From assembly GCA_002482005.1 (NCBI GenBank), contig DLFD01000027.1:48111-74646 (forward strand): DNA of 26,536 nucleotides, given 5' to 3'. The DNA comes from Lachnospiraceae bacterium UBA7729. GTDB taxonomy: Bacteria; Bacillota; Clostridia; Lachnospirales; Lachnospiraceae. This document shows positions 20,819-26,536 of the stretch, piece by piece (position 1 is the stretch's first letter; each line of letters begins with the position of its first letter). The position numbers and the translations under genes were made by a program. The notes under the pieces were generated by a model. That model did not search any database, was not told where the DNA came from, and saw nothing but the letters and a program-made list of their open reading frames with translations.

Positions 20819-22801
20819 TCACTGCAGCTTCTGAAGCTCGATCTTCAGCTCCCTCATCTTGTCGCGGAACTGGGCTGCTGCCTCAAAGTTGAGGTCCGCG
20901 GCCGCCTTCTGCATCTGCTTCTCGACGTTCGAGATGAGCTTCTCCAGCTCCTTCTTCGACATCGACTCCGGATCCTTCTCCCACTCCTTCTCGTGCTTTG
21001 CGACATCCTTGGAGACCGCGATCAGATCACGGACCGCCTTCCTGATGGTGGTCGGAGTGATGCCATGTTCTTCGTTATACTTCTGCTGGACCGTCCTTCT
21101 CCGGTTGGTCTCTTCGATCGCCGCCTTCATGGAGTCGGTGATCGTGTCCGCATACATGACGACATGGCCTTCCGAGTTACGGGCGGCACGTCCGATGATC
21201 TGGATCAGAGAGGTCTCGCTGCGGAGGAAGCCTTCCTTGTCGGCATCCAGGATCGCGACAAGCGTGATCTCCGGGATGTCCAGCCCTTCACGGAGCAGGT
21301 TGATCCCGACCAGAACGTCGAAGACATCCAGACGCATATCTCGGATGATCTTGGACCTCTCCAGAGTATCAATATCGGAATGAAGATATCTGACCCGGAT
21401 ATCTGCTTCCTTAAGGTAATCGGTCAGGTCCTCCGCCATCCGCTTGGTCAGCGTCGTGACCAGGACCTTGCTGCCCTTCTTCGTCTCCTTGCGGATCTCC
21501 GCGATCAGATCATCGACCTGTCCCTTGACCGGACGCACGTCGATCGCCGGATCCAGAAGACCGGTCGGACGGATGATCTGCTCCGCGCGGAGCATCTCAT
21601 GGTCGCTCTCATACTTGCCCGGCGTCGCGGACACAAACATGATCTGGTCGATCTTGGACTCGAATTCCTCGAACTTCAGCGGCCGGTTGTCCAGTGCGCT
21701 TGGCAGGCGGAATCCATAGTCGATCAGGGTCTGCTTGCGGCTCCGGTCGCCGTTGTACATAGCATTGATCTGAGGCAGCGTCATGTGGGACTCATCGATG
21801 ATGATCAGAAACTCATCCGGGAAGTAATCAAGCAGAGTCTGGGAAGGCGTCCCCGGGGCTCTCCCTTCCATATGTCTTGAGTAGTTCTCAATTCCAGTGC
21901 AGAAGCCAGTCTCCCGCAGCATCTCAATATCGTAGTTGGTCCGTTCGGAGATACGCTGCGCCTCGAGCAGTTTATCCTCGGACTTGAAATACTTTACTCT
22001 CTCTTCCAGCTCCGCCTTGATGCTCTCGGTCGCCCGCATGATCTTGGACTGTGGCATGACATAATGAGAAGCCGGGAAGATCGCAATGAAGTTCAGCTCC
22101 GTCCTCACCTGTCCGGTCAGAGGATCGATCTCACAGATGCGGTCGATCTCATCCCCGAAGAATTCCACCCGGTAGGCATAATCATCCGTATCAGCCGGAA
22201 AGATATCGAGCACGTCACCATTCACGCGGAAAGTAGAGCGGTGGAAATCCATCTCATTCCGGTCGTAGTGAAGATCGATCAGCTTGCGCATGACCTCATC
22301 CCGGTCACGTTCCTCTCCCTGGCGCAGATAGAGTGCCATCTCCTTGAAGTCGATCGGCGATCCCAGGCCATAGATGCAGGAGACCGAACTGACGACGATG
22401 ACGTCATGCCTCGAGACAAGCGAAGCCGTCGCCGACAGTCTCAGCTTATCGATCTCATCGTTGATCAGAGAATCTTTTTCGATATAGGTGTCCGTCTGGG
22501 GGACATACGCCTCCGGCTGGTAGTAATCATAGTAGGAAACGAAGTACTCGACCGCGTTCTCCGGGAAGAATTCCTTGAATTCCCCGTAGAGCTGGGCCGC
22601 CAGCGTCTTGTTGTGGGCGATGACCAGCGTCGGCTTCTGCAGCTGCTGGATCACGTTCGCCATCGTAAATGTTTTTCCGGATCCTGTTACGCCGAGCAGG
22701 GTCTCCATCTGGTTTCCCTCTTTGAATCCCTCCACCAGCTGCCCGATTGCCTGGGGCTGGTCGCCTGTCGGCTGATAAGGTGAGTGAAGCTTGAATTCCA
22801 T
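20819..22801 (-). CDS. uvrB: Excinuclease ABC subunit B
   Basis: This 660-residue protein is the helicase-like damage-verification subunit. Walker A is GVTGSGKTFTMAN. The DNA-gripping beta-hairpin is YDYYQPEAYVPQTDTYIEKD, the DEAD-type motif is IIIDESH, and helicase motif VI is QIIGRAARN. A UVR domain (NVEKQMQKAAADLNFEAAAQ) at the C-terminus contacts UvrC. ATG 22801 follows AAAGGAGAG and gives the conserved MEFKLHSPYQPTGDQP start; the frame extends 13 codons upstream without support. It lies 60 bp after mnmA, likely one transcript, and uvrA follows. Confidence 0.97.
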   Translation of the reverse strand: MEFKLHSPYQPTGDQPQAIGQLVEGFKEGNQMETLLGVTGSGKTFTMANVIQQLQKPTLVIAHNKTLAAQLYGEFKEFFPENAVEYFVSYYDYYQPEAYVPQTDTYIEKDSLINDEIDKLRLSATASLVSRHDVIVVSSVSCIYGLGSPIDFKEMALYLRQGEERDRDEVMRKLIDLHYDRNEMDFHRSTFRVNGDVLDIFPADTDDYAYRVEFFGDEIDRICEIDPLTGQVRTELNFIAIFPASHYVMPQSKIMRATESIKAELEERVKYFKSEDKLLEAQRISERTNYDIEMLRETGFCTGIENYSRHMEGRAPGTPSQTLLDYFPDEFLIIIDESHMTLPQINAMYNGDRSRKQTLIDYGFRLPSALDNRPLKFEEFESKIDQIMFVSATPGKYESDHEMLRAEQIIRPTGLLDPAIDVRPVKGQVDDLIAEIRKETKKGSKVLVTTLTKRMAEDLTDYLKEADIRVRYLHSDIDTLERSKIIRDMRLDVFDVLVGINLLREGLDIPEITLVAILDADKEGFLRSETSLIQIIGRAARNSEGHVVMYADTITDSMKAAIEETNRRRTVQQKYNEEHGITPTTIRKAVRDLIAVSKDVAKHEKEWEKDPESMSKKELEKLISNVEKQMQKAAADLNFEAAAQFRDKMRELKIELQKLQ

Positions 22802-22861
22802 GCATCTCTCCTTTAATGGTATGCAGCACTTGCCGATCATCCAGAATTCAACGGGATACTT

Positions 22862-24112
22862 TCAGCGCAAAGCGCTGACGATCGTTCCTCCTCCGATCAC
22901 CCGGTCGCCATCGTAGAGAACCAGGGCCTGGCCAGTAGTGAGCGCGCGCTGCGGCTCATCGAAGACGAAAGAGACGCTGCCATCCTCATTGACAGCAGCA
23001 GTTCCCGCCGCCTCCCTTGCCCGGTAACGCGGCTTTGCTGTTGCGCGGATGACGGTACCCGGAGCCGGAGCAGTTGTCTCTTCTGCCTGACGCTTTGCAG
23101 CTTCAATCTGAGTCGCTTCTGACTGAGCCGCTTCCGACTGAGTCGCTTCCGACTGAGCCACTTCCGACTGAGCCGCTTCCGCTTCTGTCTTTTGCCCGTT
23201 CTCCTGCTTTCCGCAGCCCGGCCACCAGATCCAGTTGAAATCGTCTGCCGTCAGCCTGTCAGAATAAAGTCCCTTATCCCCGGCAAGGATGACCTCGTTC
23301 TTCTCCATGTCCTTTGCCTTAACGTACATCGGATGCGGCAGCGCCAGGCCAAGTCCCTTGCGCTGGCCGATCGTGTAGCGGATCAGACCTTTATGTTCTC
23401 CGAGAACATGCCCCTCCTCATCGACAAAACTGCCATGGGGATAGTGCTTTCCTGTCTGCTGTTCGATGAAATCGCCGTATTTCCCATTCACAACAAAGCA
23501 GATATCCTGAGAGTCCGGCTTCCTCGCATTCACAAAATCGTATTCCTCCGCCAGCTCACGCACCTGTTCCTTGGTCTCATATTCGCCAAGCGGAAAGATG
23601 GTGTGGGCAAGCTGGTCCTGCGTCATGGAGTATAGAACATATGTTTGGTCTTTGTCAACGTTCTTTGCGCGGAGGAGCAGCCATCTTCCGCTCTCCTCAT
23701 CGTATGCCGTTCTGGCATAGTGCCCGGTCACGATCACATCACAGGAAAGTTCCTTTGCCCGATCGTAGAGCTTATCGAACTTCATATATCGATTGCAGTC
23801 GATGCATGGATTCGGAGTTCCTCCTGCTTCATAAGTGCGGATGAACTTGTCGATCACCTTTGCTTTGAAATCGTCGGCAAAGTTAAAGACATAATATCTC
23901 ATCCCCAGCCGGTCAGCGACCTGGCGTGCGTCATTGACATCATCCAGACTGCAGCAGGAATGAGCCCGGCTGACTCCGATCTCACCGTTGCTGTAGAGCT
24001 TCATCGTGACGCCGATGCACGTATAGCCCTTCTTCTGCATCAAGGCAGCGGATACGGACGAATCCACGCCTCCGCTCATGGCGATAAGGGCTCGCTTTTC
24101 TGTCTCACACAT
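22862..24112 (-). CDS. mnmA: tRNA-specific 2-thiouridylase MnmA
   Basis: This 416-residue protein thiolates the wobble uridine of tRNAs for Lys, Glu and Gln. The PP-loop is AMSGGVDSSVSA (11-22). Cys103 in NPCIDCNRYMKF and Cys205 in DSQDICFV are the catalytic pair. KGLIRYTIGQRKGLG marks the central domain. It is longer than the usual ~360 residues because of an insert at ~303-348 in the C-terminal domain, built from five 5-residue repeats of the form (A/V)(A/T)Q(S/I)E. Conserved sequence resumes at TVIRATAKPRYR. ATG 24112 has only a weak AAGAAG ribosome binding site. Confidence 0.96.
   Translation of the reverse strand: MCETEKRALIAMSGGVDSSVSAALMQKKGYTCIGVTMKLYSNGEIGVSRAHSCCSLDDVNDARQVADRLGMRYYVFNFADDFKAKVIDKFIRTYEAGGTPNPCIDCNRYMKFDKLYDRAKELSCDVIVTGHYARTAYDEESGRWLLLRAKNVDKDQTYVLYSMTQDQLAHTIFPLGEYETKEQVRELAEEYDFVNARKPDSQDICFVVNGKYGDFIEQQTGKHYPHGSFVDEEGHVLGEHKGLIRYTIGQRKGLGLALPHPMYVKAKDMEKNEVILAGDKGLYSDRLTADDFNWIWWPGCGKQENGQKTEAEAAQSEVAQSEATQSEAAQSEATQIEAAKRQAEETTAPAPGTVIRATAKPRYRAREAAGTAAVNEDGSVSFVFDEPQRALTTGQALVLYDGDRVIGGGTIVSALR
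23102..23176 (-). repeat. Five tandem 15-bp repeats inside mnmA
   Basis: Five in-frame units encode AAQSE, VAQSE, ATQSE, AAQSE and ATQIE (residues 313-337). The period keeps the frame, and the first four units differ by only a few bases. Confidence 0.9.
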
Positions 24113-24178
24113 ATCTGATACTTCTTTCTTGTACTGCAGCTTGTATCGAATGGCAATCCACTAATAGAAAAAGTCAGG

Positions 24179-24249
24179 TTACTCCGGCCTATAGCTTTCT
24201 GCCGCCATTAGAAAATCCGATTACTCCGGCTTATAGCTTTCTGCCGCCA
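24179..24249. repeat. 29-bp duplication spanning the glgX stop codon
   Basis: 24179-24207 and 24221-24249 match at 28 of 29 positions, with a 42-bp period. The 24221-24249 copy holds the last codons and TAA stop of the debranching enzyme; the other copy lies just downstream, also with the TAA. Confidence 0.9.
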
Positions 24250-26338
24250 GCACTGCCAGCGATCTTGGCTGCATCACGACTTTCTTCCATGCCATTCCGC
24301 GCTCTTCGCCTGTGGTCGACACGACCAGATGCCAGCTCTTTCCTTCCGGAAGGTCCGGCAGCGTGATCTCGACGCCTTCCCAGAAGACGTTCAGGCAGAC
24401 GCAGACAATATCGTCATCTTTCACGTTCTCATCGTAGCCGGCATAGATCACGTAGAATGCTTTGGTATCCTTGGTGACCAGCGCATTCCACGGTGTGCCT
24501 GCATGCACTGAGATGTTCGGGAAGCCGCATCTTGCGCTCTTCAGGTCTCTTGAGATGCAGGGATGCTTCTTCCGGAACGCGATCATGTTCCTGGAAAACT
24601 CCAGGATATCCCTGTTCTTATCGCAGTAGTTCCAGTCCAGCCAGCTGATCTCATTGTCCTGACAGTAAGCATTGTTATTACCGAACTGGGTGTTGGCGAA
24701 CTCGTCTCCCGCGAGAAACATCGGCGTCCCTCTGCTCATCAGGAGGATACCCATGGCATTCTTCATCATCCGCATGCGGAGTCTCTCGATCTCCGGTTCC
24801 TCGGAAGGCCCTTCCACGCCGCAGTTCCAGCTGCGGTTGTCATCCGTGCCATCCGTGTTGCCCCAGCCATTTGCTTCATTATGCTTCCCGTTATAGGTAT
24901 AAAGATCATACAGAGTGAACCCGTCGTGGCAGGTGATGAAGTTGACGGAGGATTTGTAGCCCTGATATCCTCTCGGCGACCTTCCCGGCTCCGCCGACTT
25001 ATCCGAGTAGAGGTCCGGCGATCCGATGATGCGCTTTGCTGCGTCCGGAGCTGCCCAGATATCGCCCTTCAGATAAGATCTGAGATCATCGCGGTACTTG
25101 CCGTTCCATTCCGCCCAGCGGTTCCACGCCGGGAAGTTTCCGACCTGGTACATGCCCCCGGCATCCCAGGCTTCCGCGATGAGCTTGACGTCTGAAAGGA
25201 GCGGGTCTTTGGCAAGACGATACAGAAGCGGCGGATACTCCATAGGAGAGCCATCCTCATTTCTTCCCAGGATGCTGGCAAGATCGAATCGAAATCCGTC
25301 GATATGGAAGTTGACCGTCCAGTAGCGCAGGCATTCGACGATCATCTCCTGTACCACCGGATGGTTGCAGTTGACCGTGTTGCCGCATCCGGAGAAATTG
25401 TAATAGTTCCCATCCGGGGTCAGCATGTAGTAGATGTTGTTATCGAACCCCTTGAAAGAGATGAAAGGACCGTCCTCATTTCCTTCCGCCGTATGGTTGA
25501 AGACCACATCCAGGATGACCTGGATGCCTGCGGAATGCAGATCATGGATCAGCTGCCTGAGCTCATCGCCCTCGTGATTGTATTCCTGAGCAGCACAGTA
25601 ACTGGTATTCGGAGCAAAGTAACTGACGGTGTTGTACCCCCAGTAGTCGATCAGCTCCTTGCCGTCCACCTGCCGCGCATTCTGCATCTCATCGAACTCA
25701 AAGATCGGCATCATCTCGACCGCCGTGATCCCAAGCCACTTCAGATATGGGATCTTCTCTCTCAGCCCCTGGAAGGTTCCCGGAGCCGATACCCCGGAAT
25801 TTTTTCCATTCGTGAAGCCGCGAACATGAAGCTCATAGATAATCAGGTCCTCCATAGGTACCCGGTGGCGCTCATTGTCCCAGTCATAAGTCGGCCGGAC
25901 TGCCCTTGCGTGATAGGCAGGCTTGAAATTTTTATTGCCCCAGATTCTCTGCCCGGTCACTGCCTTGGCATAGATATCGAGAAGTGCATGCTTCTTATCA
26001 AAAAGAAGGCCTTTCTCCGGATCCCACGGTCCGTCCACCGAATAAGCGTATTCGACCTTTGAGATGTCGAGGCCGAATACGACCATAGACCACACCGATC
26101 CGATCCTGTAGTTCTTCGGAAAAGCGATCTCCGAAAATGGATCGTCCTCTCCTCTGTGATAAAGCAGGAGACTGACTGCGGTCGCTCCCTCTGAATGGAC
26201 GGTAAAGCTCACCGCTCCGTCATAGCCAAGAGGAACTGCACCATTTCTGTCAAACATGCCCGGACAGATGGAAAAGCCCGACGCCGAGTCAAGCGGATGG
26301 AGTTTTGCGCGATTGATATTGTTATCTGAATCTGCCAT
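24221..26338 (-). CDS. glgX: Glycogen debranching enzyme (GlgX/isoamylase type)
   Basis: This 705-residue GH13 enzyme hydrolyses alpha-1,6 branches of glycogen or limit dextrins in the cytoplasm; no signal peptide is present. An N-terminal CBM48-like domain (~15-125; FTVHSEGATAVSLLLY) precedes the barrel. ILDVVFNHT (275-283) is conserved region I. DGFRFDLAS carries nucleophile Asp352, AEAWDAGG carries acid Glu389, and TCHDGFTLYD has His471-Asp472. The YELHVRGFT start of the barrel is typical of isoamylase/GlgX. ATG 26338 follows GAAGG. No other glycogen gene is in the window, so it appears to be transcribed alone from an extended -10 promoter, after a leader with a hairpin. Its 3' end is duplicated. 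Confidence 0.93.
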   Translation of the reverse strand: MADSDNNINRAKLHPLDSASGFSICPGMFDRNGAVPLGYDGAVSFTVHSEGATAVSLLLYHRGEDDPFSEIAFPKNYRIGSVWSMVVFGLDISKVEYAYSVDGPWDPEKGLLFDKKHALLDIYAKAVTGQRIWGNKNFKPAYHARAVRPTYDWDNERHRVPMEDLIIYELHVRGFTNGKNSGVSAPGTFQGLREKIPYLKWLGITAVEMMPIFEFDEMQNARQVDGKELIDYWGYNTVSYFAPNTSYCAAQEYNHEGDELRQLIHDLHSAGIQVILDVVFNHTAEGNEDGPFISFKGFDNNIYYMLTPDGNYYNFSGCGNTVNCNHPVVQEMIVECLRYWTVNFHIDGFRFDLASILGRNEDGSPMEYPPLLYRLAKDPLLSDVKLIAEAWDAGGMYQVGNFPAWNRWAEWNGKYRDDLRSYLKGDIWAAPDAAKRIIGSPDLYSDKSAEPGRSPRGYQGYKSSVNFITCHDGFTLYDLYTYNGKHNEANGWGNTDGTDDNRSWNCGVEGPSEEPEIERLRMRMMKNAMGILLMSRGTPMFLAGDEFANTQFGNNNAYCQDNEISWLDWNYCDKNRDILEFSRNMIAFRKKHPCISRDLKSARCGFPNISVHAGTPWNALVTKDTKAFYVIYAGYDENVKDDDIVCVCLNVFWEGVEITLPDLPEGKSWHLVVSTTGEERGMAWKKVVMQPRSLAVLAAESYKPE

Positions 26339-26385
26339 GAGTAACCTTCAACCTTCCAGATATATTCCGAATTTGTTCAGGATCC

Positions 26386-26409
26386 TCCGGTATCGTTTCC
26401 GATACCGGA
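26386..26409. other. Perfect 10-bp hairpin in the glgX leader
   Basis: TCCGGTATCG (26386-26395) and CGATACCGGA (26400-26409) enclose a 4-nt loop. It lies ~48 bp upstream of the glgX start and ~20 bp downstream of the candidate promoter. No T-run follows on the minus strand. An operator or a stabilising mRNA hairpin are both possible. Confidence 0.6.
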
Positions 26410-26429
26410 AACTTCCTGCCGTAAAAGGT

Positions 26430-26438
26430 AGTATAGCA
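26430..26438 (-). promoter_or_regulatory. Extended -10 promoter for glgX
   Basis: On the minus strand TGCTATACT gives an extended -10 (TATACT at 26430-26435). No good -35 is needed or seen at 17 bp. Confidence 0.45.
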
Positions 26439-26520
26439 CACATGGCAAGGGCACGTCTGCCTCATCTCCGCATAGCCGCTTCCATCATCTCGTGCGCGGT
26501 GCGCGAGGCACTTGTGCCCT

Positions 26521-26536
26521 AAAGGACTGTTATGAA
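26521..26536 (+). other. Possible ribosome binding site and start of a gene leaving the window
   Basis: AAAGGA is followed by ATG at 26532-26534, six bases later, and the window ends two bases after that. A divergent plus-strand gene may begin here. Nothing of the protein can be read. Confidence 0.3.

Noticed and set aside
26440..26531. RNA gene in the right-end region with GC-rich inverted repeats
   Set aside because: Short pairings such as GGCAC/GTGCC occur, but no tRNA-like fold, CCA end or other RNA signature is present.

Overview
The window looks like chromosome from a moderately GC-rich Clostridia member, most likely Lachnospiraceae. This rests on strong AGGAGG-type ribosome binding sites, compact minus-strand operons, an EpsC-type serine acetyltransferase, a free-standing CbiG and a THUMP-domain methyltransferase of the YpsC type. 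The assignment is an inference from gene content, not a database match. Almost every gene is on the minus strand; only msrC-like and trmL, plus perhaps a gene starting at the right edge, are on the plus strand. I saw no rRNA, tRNA, CRISPR array, insertion sequence or phage gene.

Layout, left to right: 1-1882 holds the start of a secreted protein cut by the window edge, a 23S rRNA-type methyltransferase and a small PspC-domain membrane protein. 2018-8220 is a five-gene operon transcribed right to left: MBOAT acyltransferase, membrane-anchored SGNH protein, amino-acid adenylating ligase, fold-type III PLP decarboxylase and carrier protein, ended by a terminator. Its architecture is that of the dlt operon (DltB, DltD, DltA, DltC) with a decarboxylase-like gene added. 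This is the best candidate in the window for an undescribed system: a carrier-bound amino acid that is decarboxylated and then passed to an envelope polymer.

8326-12134 is a cobalamin cluster (cbiB, cobD, cobQ). 12430-14273 holds free-methionine sulfoxide reductase, a DUF2200-DUF1905 fusion and trmL. 14329-16132 holds a small VbhA-antitoxin-like protein, cbiG with what looks like the dead start of cbiH directly behind it, and a small HTH protein. 16291-17271 is cysE/epsC, with its own promoter and a structured leader. 17481-24112 holds uvrA, uvrB and mnmA. 24221-26338 is a glycogen debranching enzyme.

A recurring theme is short tandem duplication. A 45-bp unit is repeated three times in the SGNH gene, a 15-bp unit five times inside mnmA, and the stop-codon regions of the msrC-like gene and glgX are both duplicated. 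UvrA carries a low-complexity Ala/Ser/Glu insert, and the uvrB-uvrA gap has a degenerate 63-bp repeat. At msrC the duplication appears to have built the transcription terminator.
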